Below the pieces are notes generated by a model. The model saw only the letters and a program-made list of their open reading frames with translations. It did no database searches and had not been told where the DNA came from. Below, in pieces: positions 34,946 to 43,470 of a stretch of 54,384 nucleotides of DNA. The stretch is from assembly GCA_017463125.1 (NCBI GenBank), contig JAFTPV010000001.1:1-54384 (forward strand), read 5' to 3'. This DNA comes from Clostridia bacterium (GTDB lineage: Bacteria; Bacillota; Clostridia; Oscillospirales; CAG-272). The position numbers and the translations under genes were made by a program. Position 1 is the stretch's first letter, and every line of letters begins with the position of its first letter.

Positions 34946-35547
34946 TAATTTTCTCCTATATATTTTTTACATTCATTTATACATTCTAAAACAGCCCCTC
35001 TGCCAAAAACGCAGTCACAGAACCAAGGCTCATAGGCATGAGAAAACAGAATGTTTTCAACCCTCTCATCTTGTTCTATTTTTTTTAGTGTTTTAAGATA
35101 TTCCTTGGCTGATGCAAGGCTGCATCTGTATTTATCAACCCCCGCGCCCTGAAGTCCGTCCGCAGAAATCAAGACTCGGTTGAGTAAATCAAGTACACCA
35201 ATAGAGTCTTTTGTATGCCCGGGCAAAGGATATATCAAAATTTCATCGTCTATATACTCTTCATCACTTACAACCCTTATATTTGGAGCTTTTTCAAGAA
35301 TAGAGCTTACCCCTCCTGCATGGTCAATGTGCGAATGCGAAATCACAATAGACCATAAGTCATCAAGACAGTATCCCATCTTGTTAAGTGCGGGAATAAT
35401 AAAATTATCAACGTCAAAAGCATTTGTTCCGCAATCGACAAGTACGGCTTTGTCACCCGATTTAATCAGAAAAACAGAGGTATAAACCGTGTCAAAAGGA
35501 ATTTTCAGCCTGTAAATATTCGCAAACTCCTTGATAAATTCAGACAT
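34945..35547 (-). CDS. Metallo-beta-lactamase-fold hydrolase
   Basis: The 200-residue protein has the metal-binding motif HSHIDH (His71, His73, Asp75, His76), a later LPGHT, SADGLQG (bridging Asp) and FSHAYEPW. These ligands indicate a dinuclear Zn/Fe hydrolase, such as a thioesterase, lactonase or glyoxalase II relative. In an operon with two oxidoreductases and a dehydratase-like enzyme, a lactonase or thioesterase step is plausible but unproven. It starts 2 bp after the SDR gene ends. Confidence 0.88.
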   Translation of the reverse strand: MSEFIKEFANIYRLKIPFDTVYTSVFLIKSGDKAVLVDCGTNAFDVDNFIIPALNKMGYCLDDLWSIVISHSHIDHAGGVSSILEKAPNIRVVSDEEYIDDEILIYPLPGHTKDSIGVLDLLNRVLISADGLQGAGVDKYRCSLASAKEYLKTLKKIEQDERVENILFSHAYEPWFCDCVFGRGAVLECINECKKYIGEN

Positions 35548-35549
35548 AA

Positions 35550-36314
35550 TCAGATACTTCTGTCCAACATAATGTGTCTGCCGCCGTCGATAAGAATATC
35601 AACACCGGTGTAGAACGAACCGTCCTCTGAGCAGTAATAAAGGATTGCATTTACCACTTCCTCCGGTGTTGCCGCTCTGCCTAGAGGTGTTTTCATATTT
35701 GCCATGCCGGGTCTTGTGAGAACGGGTCCGGGTGATACACAAACCGAACGAATACCATATCGTGCGCCAAGCTGAGCCATTGATATGGTGAGTCCGTTCA
35801 TTACACCGCTCTTTGATGCCGAGTAGCCGGGAACGGAAGGACCGCCTTCGACCCCTGTGACAGAGCCGATGTGTATAAGAACACCGCTTTGTTGCTCTTT
35901 CATTACTCCGAATACCGCATGGTCAAAATAAAGCTGGCTTCTTAGATTTACGTCAATGCTCCAATCAAACACCTCGATCGGAATTTTTTCAAAATTAGGT
36001 TCTGTAACCTTAAGCATTCTCGTCTCTGCTCCGCCTGCAAAAGGAACGGTTATATCAACTCTGCCAAAGTTTTTCACTGCAATATCAATCAAGTTCTTAA
36101 CTTCATCATATTTTCTAACGTCGCACACAGCGCCGATGGCAGCACCATCACGGATAGAATTTACTTCATTTACCGCTGTGTCAAGGGCTTCCTTGTTTAT
36201 GTCAGACATAACAATCGAGCCGCCTGATTCAACAAACTTCTTTGAGAAAACAAATCCCATTCCCGAAGCCGCCCCCGAGATTACTGCCACCTTACCAAAA
36301 AAATCAAATACCAT
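35550..36314 (-). CDS. Short-chain dehydrogenase/reductase (SDR)
   Basis: The 254-residue classical SDR has the cofactor motif GAASGMG (about 14-20), acidic Asp38 at the end of beta-2 that favours NAD, and the catalytic Ser151-Tyr164-Lys168 (YSASK). The NAG motif is altered to FAGG (about 92-95). It would oxidise or reduce a secondary alcohol of an unknown substrate, second gene of the operon after the dehydroquinase-like enzyme. Confidence 0.92.
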   Translation of the reverse strand: MVFDFFGKVAVISGAASGMGFVFSKKFVESGGSIVMSDINKEALDTAVNEVNSIRDGAAIGAVCDVRKYDEVKNLIDIAVKNFGRVDITVPFAGGAETRMLKVTEPNFEKIPIEVFDWSIDVNLRSQLYFDHAVFGVMKEQQSGVLIHIGSVTGVEGGPSVPGYSASKSGVMNGLTISMAQLGARYGIRSVCVSPGPVLTRPGMANMKTPLGRAATPEEVVNAILYYCSEDGSFYTGVDILIDGGRHIMLDRSI

Positions 36315-36325
36315 TTTTATTTACC

Positions 36326-37099
36326 TCACTTTACAATTATCAAATTATCTCTAATAGCCTTTGAGGATGCCAACGAAGGCTGAACCTTATTTGTGAGTTC
36401 GTTATAATGCTCAACACAAAGGCAAATATCAACACCGAAAGCAATACCAACCTGTCTTACGGTATAGGAATACTTTCCGCTTGAAAGGTAGAGTAGCGGA
36501 GCATCGATCTCTTCCTTGATTTTTGTTATAATATCAATGTTTGAGATAAGCTCTTCCTTTGTATTTGCTTTTGTAACAATTTTAATCACATCAGCACCAC
36601 GTCTTACCTGCTCTCTTGCCTGCCTTATAATTTCTTTTTCGCCAAGAAAATCGGCATGATGCACAGAATACAAAACCTCGCATCCGAGCGCATGAATCTT
36701 GTCAGCAAGCTCCATTTGCTTTTTAACCACTGCCTCATCGTCAGAAAATCCGCCCGGCACTTTGCCAAACATATCGCACATAATGTCGCAAATCACATTT
36801 CCGTATTTTGAGGCACATTTAGCGGCAAAAAGAAGATATTCCGCACACTCCTCGTGGGAAAATGCAGAGCTTTCAACCTCGGGATAAGAATAAAGATATG
36901 CAGGCTTTCCCGCGCAGGCTGAGAAAATACGGTCAAGATTCTCTTCGTTTCTGTATTCTTTTTTCAAAAAGCCAAGACCAAAGCCCAAAGCATCAGCTCC
37001 GCCGTATATTGAATTTGCTATGTATGCAAGCGCGGACTTTATCTCAGTCTCTGTAACCATAGAGACAAGCATCGGTTTTTTGTTATCAGTAAATGCCAT
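36326..37099 (-). CDS. Type I 3-dehydroquinase-like (beta/alpha)8 enzyme, altered active site
   Basis: The 257-residue protein resembles type I dehydroquinate dehydratase: the Schiff-base Lys is at about 173 (GADVIKIVTKA), a His pair at 147-148 (YSVHHADF) sits at the general-acid/base position, and Arg215 (TVRQVG) fits the carboxylate-binding Arg. The usual E-x-R-x-D strand is replaced by GADALGFGLGFL, and the SAPGQ loop by QPSLASSK, so substrate recognition differs. It heads a catabolic-looking operon rather than a shikimate cluster. It probably dehydrates or cleaves a different hydroxy-ketone or acid. The start is the ATG at 37099 behind GAGGTG, not the GTG at 37108. Confidence 0.75.
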   Translation of the reverse strand: MAFTDNKKPMLVSMVTETEIKSALAYIANSIYGGADALGFGLGFLKKEYRNEENLDRIFSACAGKPAYLYSYPEVESSAFSHEECAEYLLFAAKCASKYGNVICDIMCDMFGKVPGGFSDDEAVVKKQMELADKIHALGCEVLYSVHHADFLGEKEIIRQAREQVRRGADVIKIVTKANTKEELISNIDIITKIKEEIDAPLLYLSSGKYSYTVRQVGIAFGVDICLCVEHYNELTNKVQPSLASSKAIRDNLIIVK

Positions 37100-37129
37100 A
37101 AAAATCACCTCTATGTATTAATTAACTTG

Positions 37130-37158
37130 ATTATATTCCTTTTTTGAAATTAAGGCAA
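37130..37158 (-). promoter_or_regulatory. Promoter of the dehydroquinase-like operon
   Basis: On the minus strand, TTGCCT, 17-bp spacer, TATAAT. The weak -35 fits activation by the divergent AraC regulator. Confidence 0.65.
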
Positions 37159-37209
37159 TAGTAAAAACAGAATTATTTAACATTTTCGATACTTTTTTTG
37201 AAAAAAACA

Positions 37210-37238
37210 TTGAATATTTTTAAGATATGCGATAAAAT
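37210..37238 (+). promoter_or_regulatory. Promoter of the second AraC regulator
   Basis: TTGAAT, 17-bp spacer, TAAAAT, 25 bp before the start codon. AACATT occurs twice upstream and inside it (about 37179 and 37207), possible half-sites. Confidence 0.55.
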
Positions 37239-37263
37239 AATATAGAGAAAGGTTGGTGAGCTT

Positions 37264-38010
37264 ATGCAGTTAAAAAATGCGGTTATCACATCTGTTTTGG
37301 GCGTATTTACAATTCCGACAAGCAAGGATAGATTTTTGAAAATAATAAAACGGCCAAGCTATGCCCTATCCTTTTGCACTGATGACGGAGTTATCGTCTA
37401 TAATAAAGACGGAAAGAAAACCGTTTCTGACAAAAGCCGTGCAGTAATATTGCCACAGGGTCAAAACTACACACTTTACAACGAGGAGGGCGGCAATTTC
37501 CCGATAATTAACTTTTTAACCGAAAAACCAATAACCGAGGAATTTGTTGAAATCAAAATTAAAAATCCACAGGTTTACATAAGCGGTTTTGAAAAAATGC
37601 GTGCTTTATGGCTCAGCGGAAACGACCAGGCAAAGCTCTTTTCTATACTTTACGATATGCTATCAAGGCTGTGCGAGGAAAACGCACCTATCAATCCTGT
37701 GCTTTCGGGCTCTATAAATTTTATTTATGAGAATATTCACAATCCACTTTTAACAAATACGCTACTAGCGCAAAGAGCAAAGGTAAGCGAGGTTTATTTC
37801 AGACGGCTATTTAAGGAAGAATACGGAACTACCCCGAAACAGTACATACTAAATCTAAGGATAGAAAACGCAAAAAAATTATTAAGCGAGGGCATAAGCT
37901 CTGTTGCCAAGATATCTGAATCGTGCGGTTTTTCCAGCGTTTATCATTTCAGCAGAGCGTTTAAGCTTGTGACCGGGTATACACCAAGCGAATATTCAAG
38001 GAAAAGTTGA
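37264..38010 (+). CDS. AraC-family transcriptional regulator
   Basis: The 248-residue protein has an N-terminal cupin-like sensor domain (about 20-110) and two C-terminal HTH motifs (about 148-246): LLAQRAKVSEVYFRRLFKEE and KISESCGFSSVYHFSRAFK. It is divergent from the dehydroquinase-like operon, 164 bp between starts, and is the likely regulator of it. The glpK promoter overlaps its stop codon, so glpK may also be read through from here. Effector unknown. Confidence 0.92.
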   Translation: MQLKNAVITSVLGVFTIPTSKDRFLKIIKRPSYALSFCTDDGVIVYNKDGKKTVSDKSRAVILPQGQNYTLYNEEGGNFPIINFLTEKPITEEFVEIKIKNPQVYISGFEKMRALWLSGNDQAKLFSILYDMLSRLCEENAPINPVLSGSINFIYENIHNPLLTNTLLAQRAKVSEVYFRRLFKEEYGTTPKQYILNLRIENAKKLLSEGISSVAKISESCGFSSVYHFSRAFKLVTGYTPSEYSRKS

Positions 38011-38035
38011 CAATATAATATATTTTTGTTATAAT
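38007..38035 (+). promoter_or_regulatory. Consensus sigma-A promoter of glpK
   Basis: TTGACA, 17-bp spacer, TATAAT. The -35 box contains the TGA stop of the AraC gene (38008-38010). Confidence 0.88.
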
Positions 38036-38072
38036 TGATATGAAAATATTTTATTTATGAGAGGTTTACGTG

Positions 38073-39563
38073 ATGAAAAAATACATTATGGCTCTTGACC
38101 AAGGTACGACAAGCTCAAGATGTATTCTTTTTGAAAAATCTGGCAGAATCGCAAGCCTTGTTCAAAGAGAATTCGCGCAGATTTTCCCCAAGGAAGGCTG
38201 GGTTGAGCATGACCCGATGACGATATGGTCAACGCAGATGTCTGCCGTTACGGAGGCGCTTCTCAAAATTGGCGCAAGCTGGGACGAGATTGCCGGTATC
38301 GGAATAACAAACCAGCGTGAAACCGTCGTTGTTTGGGACAAAAAAACCGGCGCACCAGTATATAACGCTATCGTGTGGCAATGCAGAAGAACTGCAGATT
38401 TTTGCAAAAAACTTGAGTCAGACGGCTACGGCGAGCTTATAAGGTCTAAAACGGGACTTTTAATCGATCCGTATTTTTCAGCCACGAAGATTGCATGGAT
38501 TCTCGACAATGTGGAAGGCGCAAGAGAGAGAGCTGATCGCGGTGAGCTTTGCTTCGGTACTATCGACTCATGGCTCATTTATAATATGACGGGAGGTAAG
38601 GTACACGCTACCGACTACTCAAACGCATCAAGAACGATGCTCTTTAATATCAAGACGCTTACGTGGGACGAGGATCTGCTTTCTCTTTTCCGTATCCCTG
38701 CCGTATGTTTGCCAAGCGTCTACCCTTCCTCGTATATTTTCGGCTATACCGATTCCGCTATTTTCGGCGCTTCTCTTCCGATTTCAGGCGTGTGCGGTGA
38801 CCAGCAGGCAGCCCTATTCGGACAATGCAGATTTAACGAGGGAGAATTAAAGAACACCTACGGTACGGGCGGATTTTTACTGATGAATACAGGCTCGGAG
38901 CCTTATATCACGGACTCGGGGCTTCTGACGACTATCGCTTGGGGGCTTGACGGGAAGGTTACCTATGCGCTCGAGGGATCGGTATTCGTCTGCGGTGCGG
39001 CACTGCAATGGCTACGAGACGGGCTTAAGATAATCGACTCTGCCGCTGACAGCGAATATTATTCCAAAAAGGTGAAGGACTCCGGCGGTGTTCTTGTAGT
39101 ACCCGCATTCTCCGGGCTTGGCGCTCCTTGGTGGGACCCTTATGCAAGAGGTATTATTATCGGTATAACGAGAGCTACGAACAAATATCACATCATTAGA
39201 GCCACGCTTGAGTCTATGGCTTATCAGACGGCAGACGTTATCGACCTTATGCAAAGGGCGGCAGGAATTAAGGTTTCGGCTCTTGCGGTTGACGGCGGTG
39301 CTTCAGCAAACAACTTGCTTCTGGAGTTCCAAGCGGATATTCTCGGAGTTCCCGTAGAGCGCCCCGAATGTGTCGAAACTACGGCTCTGGGGGCTGCGTA
39401 TCTTGCAGGACTTGCAACAGGCTTTTATTCCTCACTTGATGAAATCAAACAAAACAGAAAAATTTCTCAAGCCTTTACACCAAAAATGGAAGAAGAAACA
39501 AGATCCTTGCTTATTAAAAAATGGCGCCGCGCAGTCGAGCGCTCACTTAACTGGAACGAATAA
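38073..39563 (+). CDS. glpK: Glycerol kinase
   Basis: The 496-residue FGGY kinase phosphorylates glycerol to glycerol-3-phosphate. It shows [17 protein letters not shown], the substrate-contact region [20 protein letters not shown], the [13 protein letters not shown] block and [12 protein letters not shown] in the second domain. The ATG at 38073 with AGAGG 9 nt upstream is preferred over the GTG one codon earlier. No glpF or glpD is near; regulators of the AraC type flank it on both sides. Confidence 0.97.
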   Translation: MKKYIMALDQGTTSSRCILFEKSGRIASLVQREFAQIFPKEGWVEHDPMTIWSTQMSAVTEALLKIGASWDEIAGIGITNQRETVVVWDKKTGAPVYNAIVWQCRRTADFCKKLESDGYGELIRSKTGLLIDPYFSATKIAWILDNVEGARERADRGELCFGTIDSWLIYNMTGGKVHATDYSNASRTMLFNIKTLTWDEDLLSLFRIPAVCLPSVYPSSYIFGYTDSAIFGASLPISGVCGDQQAALFGQCRFNEGELKNTYGTGGFLLMNTGSEPYITDSGLLTTIAWGLDGKVTYALEGSVFVCGAALQWLRDGLKIIDSAADSEYYSKKVKDSGGVLVVPAFSGLGAPWWDPYARGIIIGITRATNKYHIIRATLESMAYQTADVIDLMQRAAGIKVSALAVDGGASANNLLLEFQADILGVPVERPECVETTALGAAYLAGLATGFYSSLDEIKQNRKISQAFTPKMEEETRSLLIKKWRRAVERSLNWNE

Positions 39564-39576
39564 AATTCAAAATAAT

Positions 39577-39613
39577 GACCTCGCACAGTCAAAAACGTGC
39601 GAGGTCGTCTTTT
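39577..39613 (+). terminator. Intrinsic terminator of glpK
   Basis: A 10-bp stem GACCTCGCAC/GTGCGAGGTC, 10-nt loop, then GTCTTTTT. It abuts the stop of the convergent AraC gene. Confidence 0.88.
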
Positions 39614-40404
39614 TATATTTCGGTAAGCCTTTTCATATACTCCTTCGGAGGACAGCCGAATTCCTCATAAAAAGCGCGGTAGAAGGTTCGCATTGAAGAA
39701 AATCCGCCCTCCATCGCGCAATAAGTAATATTGTGTTTTTTTTCGTGCATTAATAGAACAACGTTTTTCAGGCGGATAACGGTCAAGTACTTATTTAACG
39801 TTGCGCCAAAGCTTTTCTTAAAATAACGTGAAATATAGCTTTGAGAATAGCCGAAGTGCTTTGACACGGAAGCAGGCGTTATGTTATTTTTATAATTTTC
39901 ATTTATGTAGATCAGTATTTTAGAGCATAGCTCGGCATCCATAGTATCACCGACCGTCTCGAAGGAGAGATTTTTCATCACAATGCCGAGTATTACATAG
40001 ATATAACCGAGACGCTCTATCTCACCCGTGTCCTCTCGCTTTATCAGCTCGTAATATCCCTTTATCCTCTCGACCTCTCCCCTGTCACGTATAAACGGGC
40101 TTGCCACCCTCTTATCCCTAGTTGCCAAGACAAACTCCTCGCAAAGATACGTAGGTATTATCAAGGCGCTGGAGGCGGAGCTTTGCGGTGTTCTGTAACC
40201 GTGAGGATTAAAGCTTAAAGCCACAGACATCTCGCCCTTTTTCAGCATAGCGCGCCTGTCGTTTACTACAACCTCCATCTCACCGTCGTCCACAAAATAC
40301 AGCTCTATCTGTGAATGAAAATGATAAACGCCCTTGTCGTTTGTCCACGATTTATAAAACAGTCTGTTGTTATTCTCACGCTTTATTCCGAATTCTGCCT
40401 TCAT
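39613..40404 (-). CDS. AraC-family transcriptional regulator
   Basis: The 263-residue protein has an N-terminal cupin sensor (GVYHFHSQIELYFVDDGEM, about 22-40) and C-terminal HTH pair with HFGYSQSYISRYFKKSFG and EGGFSSMRTFYRAFYEEFG, ending PKEYMKRL. A longer frame to 40437 exists, but GGAGAAGA before the ATG at 40404 fixes the start. It is divergent from an EamA transporter gene and convergent with glpK; the transporter is its best candidate target. Confidence 0.92.
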   Translation of the reverse strand: MKAEFGIKRENNNRLFYKSWTNDKGVYHFHSQIELYFVDDGEMEVVVNDRRAMLKKGEMSVALSFNPHGYRTPQSSASSALIIPTYLCEEFVLATRDKRVASPFIRDRGEVERIKGYYELIKREDTGEIERLGYIYVILGIVMKNLSFETVGDTMDAELCSKILIYINENYKNNITPASVSKHFGYSQSYISRYFKKSFGATLNKYLTVIRLKNVVLLMHEKKHNITYCAMEGGFSSMRTFYRAFYEEFGCPPKEYMKRLTEI

Positions 40405-40481
40405 ATTCTTCTCCAATAATATCAAAAAATGGCACATTTATCTCGTATTCAGGCAAGAAAACGCCTTTATATGATGGTATA

Positions 40482-40510
40482 ATTATAGCACAGCTGATTT
40501 TATCTGTCAA
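40482..40510 (-). promoter_or_regulatory. Consensus sigma-A promoter of the third AraC regulator
   Basis: On the minus strand, TTGACA, 17-bp spacer, TATAAT. The divergent transporter gene has a TATAAT-like box on the other strand in the same bases (40478-40483) but no good -35, so it may need activation. Confidence 0.82.
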
Positions 40511-40537
40511 CCGAATTTTCCGCCAGAGGATAAACGA

Positions 40538-41494
40538 ATGAACATTTTACCATACCTTGCAGTGTTTTTCAAATGCTGTATTTACGGCAGCACAATATAT
40601 TTTACAGGCAATCTGACAAGAAGTCTTGACGTGCTTGACGTTTTGGCTTTAAGATTTCTTTTAAGCTTTGTTCTAATGTTCCTTTTAAAGAAGATTGGAA
40701 TTCTAAAAATAAAGATTGGAGTTAGAGATTTCTTTGTAAAAAACGAGAGAACGCCTTATTTGAAAAATATACTTTTGGCGGCGATCTTTGAGCCGATATT
40801 ATATATGCTTTTTGAAACGCTTGGAATTTCTATGACAACGGGTGTTACGACGGCGGTAATACTTTCCCTCAGCCCCATAGTAACCTGTATTATCGAGGAG
40901 CTGGTGGTTAAGGAAAAAAGCAGCATTTTACAAAAAATATTTCTTGGTGCGGGAATATTCGGAGTTATATTTATAGCTGTGAACACTAATACTACCGACG
41001 GCACTAACAGCCCGACGGGAATCGTATGCCTCGTCCTTGCGATAACTGTTTCGGGAATGTTTTGCGTTTTTTCAAAAAGGTCGTCGAAAAATTTCTCATC
41101 CTTGGAGATAACCTACGTTTCCTGTATGCTGGGAACTATAGCGTTTAATTTCATAAACGTCGTGCGCCATCTAATAGCGGGAGATATACTCTCGTATTTT
41201 CACCCATATTTCAATGTCGATAATCTGATAGGCTTCGCCTTTTTGTCGGTATTTGCCTCGATAATTGCAGTATGCTTAAGCAACTACTCGTTATCAAAGA
41301 TACAGATGTCCTCCTCTGCCGCCTTTGGCGGAGTGTCAACGATAGTAACGGTTTTAATTGACGTTATCTTCAACGGAGCTATACTATATAACTATCACTA
41401 TATAGGATTTATATTCATACTCGCAAGAATGATCGGTGTAAGTGTTATTTCCATACGGCGCGATAAAATAAAAAAAGAAAAACCGCAGCATTAA
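40538..41494 (+). CDS. EamA/DMT-superfamily transporter
   Basis: The 318-residue protein has about ten hydrophobic segments in two EamA halves. One half contains LALRFLLSFVLMFLL and LGISMTTGVTTAVILSLSPIVTCIIEEL; the other ends in FAGGV-like SSAAFGGVSTIVTVLIDVIF. The family exports or imports metabolites such as amino acids, sugars or nucleotides. Divergent from an AraC gene, so probably induced by its substrate. GAGGA is 8 nt before the ATG. Confidence 0.9.
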   Translation: MNILPYLAVFFKCCIYGSTIYFTGNLTRSLDVLDVLALRFLLSFVLMFLLKKIGILKIKIGVRDFFVKNERTPYLKNILLAAIFEPILYMLFETLGISMTTGVTTAVILSLSPIVTCIIEELVVKEKSSILQKIFLGAGIFGVIFIAVNTNTTDGTNSPTGIVCLVLAITVSGMFCVFSKRSSKNFSSLEITYVSCMLGTIAFNFINVVRHLIAGDILSYFHPYFNVDNLIGFAFLSVFASIIAVCLSNYSLSKIQMSSSAAFGGVSTIVTVLIDVIFNGAILYNYHYIGFIFILARMIGVSVISIRRDKIKKEKPQH

Positions 41495-41503
41495 TTCTGC
41501 TGC
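41470..41503 (-). terminator. Intrinsic terminator of rsmA, inside the 3' end of the convergent transporter gene
   Basis: A 6-bp stem GCAGCA/TGCTGC with 7-nt loop, followed on the minus strand by GGTTTTTCTTTTTTT. The hairpin covers the last codons of the transporter gene. Confidence 0.75.
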
Positions 41504-41513
41504 AGTCTAGCTT

Positions 41514-42368
41514 TTATTTTACTAATTCGTTTGCAAGCTTTGCAAAATCCTCGGTCGATAGGCGCTCTCCTCTTACCTTCTCGTCCTTACCGATAGCGAG
41601 TATGGCAGCAGTTATCTGCTCCTTCGTATAGCCCGCAAGCTTTGCAGAAATAGCATTAAGCAGAGTCTTTCTGCGCATTTCAAAGGCGGCTTTAATAAGG
41701 TTGAAAAAGAGCTTTTCGTCCTTTATATCAAATGGCGGCAAATCGTGCAGGTCTATTCGCACAACGGCGCTATCCACCTTCGGCGCAGGGACGAAGCAGC
41801 CAGCAGATACCTTAAAGAGCTTACGCACCCTGCCGTAGTAACCAAGGACAGCGGTTATCGCTCCGTAGTCGGCAGTCCCCTCCTTTGCTACAAGGCGGGA
41901 GGCGACCTCGCTTTGCACCATTACGGTTATGGAAGAGAACTTTACTCCCGATTCCAGCAGGCGCATAAGTATCGGCGTCGTGATATAATAAGGCAAATTT
42001 GCACAGACGGACACAGGCATTCCTTCAGAATACTCGGCAACGAGTGCAGCAAGATCAATCTTCATAATATCATCGTTTATGACAGTTATATTATCGTATT
42101 CAGCAAGGGTCCTTGAAAGCACGGGGATAAGACCTCGGTCTATCTCTACAGCAACGACCTTCTTATATCTCAACGCCAGCTCCTGCGTAAGACAACCTAT
42201 CCCGGGGCCTATCTCGAGAATCATTCTCTCGGAGGTGTCAGCACAGCTTTCGGCTATATCCTCGGGTATCATTCTGTTAGTTAAAAAGTTTTGACCAAAC
42301 TCCTTACGAAACGTGATTCCCGCATCAGCCATCACCGATTTAATTACAGATAAGTTACATAAGTCCAT
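41514..42368 (-). CDS. rsmA: 16S rRNA (adenine1518-N6/adenine1519-N6)-dimethyltransferase
   Basis: The 284-residue SAM-dependent enzyme (KsgA) has FGQNFLTN, the SAM motif LEIGPGIGCLTQEL, the catalytic NLPYYITTPI and FxPAPKVDSAVV. It dimethylates two adjacent adenines at the 3' end of 16S rRNA. GAGGTAATT precedes the ATG. A tRNA-Thr gene with terminator lies directly upstream. Confidence 0.98.
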   Translation of the reverse strand: MDLCNLSVIKSVMADAGITFRKEFGQNFLTNRMIPEDIAESCADTSERMILEIGPGIGCLTQELALRYKKVVAVEIDRGLIPVLSRTLAEYDNITVINDDIMKIDLAALVAEYSEGMPVSVCANLPYYITTPILMRLLESGVKFSSITVMVQSEVASRLVAKEGTADYGAITAVLGYYGRVRKLFKVSAGCFVPAPKVDSAVVRIDLHDLPPFDIKDEKLFFNLIKAAFEMRRKTLLNAISAKLAGYTKEQITAAILAIGKDEKVRGERLSTEDFAKLANELVK

Positions 42369-42392
42369 AATTACCTCAAATCAGCATAGAGT

Positions 42393-42420
42393 TAAAAAAG
42401 CACCTCGTAACGAAGTGCTT
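42393..42420 (-). terminator. Intrinsic terminator of tRNA-Thr
   Basis: On the minus strand, stem AAGCACTTCG/CGAGGTGCTT (10 bp, one G-U), loop TTA, then TTTTTT. Confidence 0.88.
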
Positions 42421-42423
42421 AAT

Positions 42424-42499
42424 TGGAGCTGATGGCGGGACTCGGACCCGCGACCTGTTGATTACGAATCAACTGCTCTACCAACTGAGCCACATCAGC
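42424..42499 (-). tRNA. tRNA-Thr (anticodon CGT)
   Basis: On the minus strand, acceptor GCTGATG/CATCAGC, anticodon stem GTTGA/TCAAC with loop TTCGTAA (anticodon CGT), T-arm GCGGG/CCCGC, encoded CCA at 42424-42426. It reads ACG codons. It has its own promoter and terminator. Confidence 0.97.
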
Positions 42500-42512
42500 G
42501 TTTTACTAATAT

Positions 42513-42541
42513 ATTTTATCACTTTTTCTTCTGTTTGTCAA
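42513..42541 (-). promoter_or_regulatory. Sigma-A promoter of tRNA-Thr
   Basis: On the minus strand, TTGACA, 17-bp spacer, TAAAAT, starting about 6-8 nt before the mature tRNA 5' end. Confidence 0.82.
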
Positions 42542-42618
42542 TAGGAATAGAAAAAATATATTATCAAAATCGTTTTATAATTATATAGACCGAGCCAACA
42601 AGTGACTCGGCCGTTTTA

Positions 42619-43227
42619 TCATTTACCGATAAACATCTGTGTCCAGTAGTTACCGCTCGCTACGTACCCTACACCAATATGCGTGAATGACGAATTAAGT
42701 ATATTGGCTCTGTGGCCTGAGGAGTTCATCCAGGCGTTTACAACAGCGGCAGGAGTTTTTTGTCCTTTCGCGATATTCTCGCCTGCCGTACGGTAGGATA
42801 TACCAAAGCTCTTCATCATATTAAACGGGGAGCCATAGGTAGGACTTGTGTGCGAGAAATATGAATTGTCTTTCATATCCTGGGACTTATATCTCGCGAC
42901 TCTTGTAAGCTGCCAATCCTGCTCAAGCGCTTTAAGACCTCTGCTTGTTCGTTCTACGTTTACAAGCCTTACGACCTCTTTCTCATAGCTCGATACGGTA
43001 CTGTCAACGCTCGGAATATTGATAACGTCACCCGGATATATAAGCGCGGTGTTCTTTATATGTGGGTTTGCCGAGGCGAGCTCAGAGAGGCCGACCTGAT
43101 AGGTTACGGCTATTTTCCACATAGTATCGCCACGCTTTACCGTATGGGTCGTGGCTGCCGAAGCGCAAAAAGAAAATACTGTCACAAATGATAAGCATAT
43201 TAAAAGTGTACTGATAAACTTTTTCAT
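42619..43227 (-). CDS. Secreted LysM-CAP domain protein (SafA/YkwD-like)
   Basis: The 202-residue protein has a signal peptide (about 1-24, cleavage near CASAA-TT), a LysM domain (about 27-72: HTVKRGDTMWKIAVTYQVG... PGDVINIP) that binds peptidoglycan, and a CAP/SCP domain (about 82-201) with HTSPTYGSPF, AGENIAKG and WMNSSGHRANIL. Similar proteins lie in the cell wall or spore coat. It has a strong promoter and an unusual 120-nt leader. GAGAGGAAGG precedes the ATG. Confidence 0.93.
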   Translation of the reverse strand: MKKFISTLLICLSFVTVFSFCASAATTHTVKRGDTMWKIAVTYQVGLSELASANPHIKNTALIYPGDVINIPSVDSTVSSYEKEVVRLVNVERTSRGLKALEQDWQLTRVARYKSQDMKDNSYFSHTSPTYGSPFNMMKSFGISYRTAGENIAKGQKTPAAVVNAWMNSSGHRANILNSSFTHIGVGYVASGNYWTQMFIGK

Positions 43228-43263
43228 ATAAATACCTTCCTCTCTTCTTTTTGGGATAGCTCC

Positions 43264-43341
43264 CTAAAATTTATTAAACCACCTCCAATTTTTATATAAG
43301 AATACAAAAACCACAGAGTTATCCTCTGGTAGCAAAAGCAT
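43264..43341 (-). other. Structured leader with possible 25-codon peptide, upstream of the LysM-CAP gene
   Basis: Within the 5' leader, ATG (43341) to TAG (43264) gives a 25-residue, Val/Phe/Trp-rich peptide; AAAAGG directly abuts the ATG, so a ribosome site is poor. The same bases hold a hairpin CAGAG/CTCTG with loop GATAA followed by TGGTTTTTG, a weak terminator shape. A second small hairpin GGGA/TCCC (43251-43262) lies near the SD of the main gene. Either an attenuator or a leader peptide is possible; I recognise neither. Confidence 0.35.
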
Positions 43342-43355
43342 CCTTTTCGTAATAC

Positions 43356-43384
43356 ATTATACCATATTTGGCTAAGAAAGTCAA
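43356..43384 (-). promoter_or_regulatory. Sigma-A promoter of the LysM-CAP gene
   Basis: On the minus strand, TTGACT, 17-bp spacer, TATAAT; start near 43349, leader about 120 nt. Confidence 0.82.
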
Positions 43385-43438
43385 ATGTACTTTATGGGTA
43401 AAATGTCAAATGCAAGATATATTTCCAGGCAGACAACA

Positions 43439-43465
43439 AAAGCACCGACAACACGTCGGTGCTTT
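43439..43465 (-). terminator. Intrinsic terminator after the alpha/beta hydrolase gene
   Basis: An 11-bp perfect stem AAAGCACCGAC/GTCGGTGCTTT, 5-nt loop, T-tail on the minus strand. It ends the yqfC-to-hydrolase gene string. Confidence 0.92.
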
Positions 43466-43470
43466 CCATA

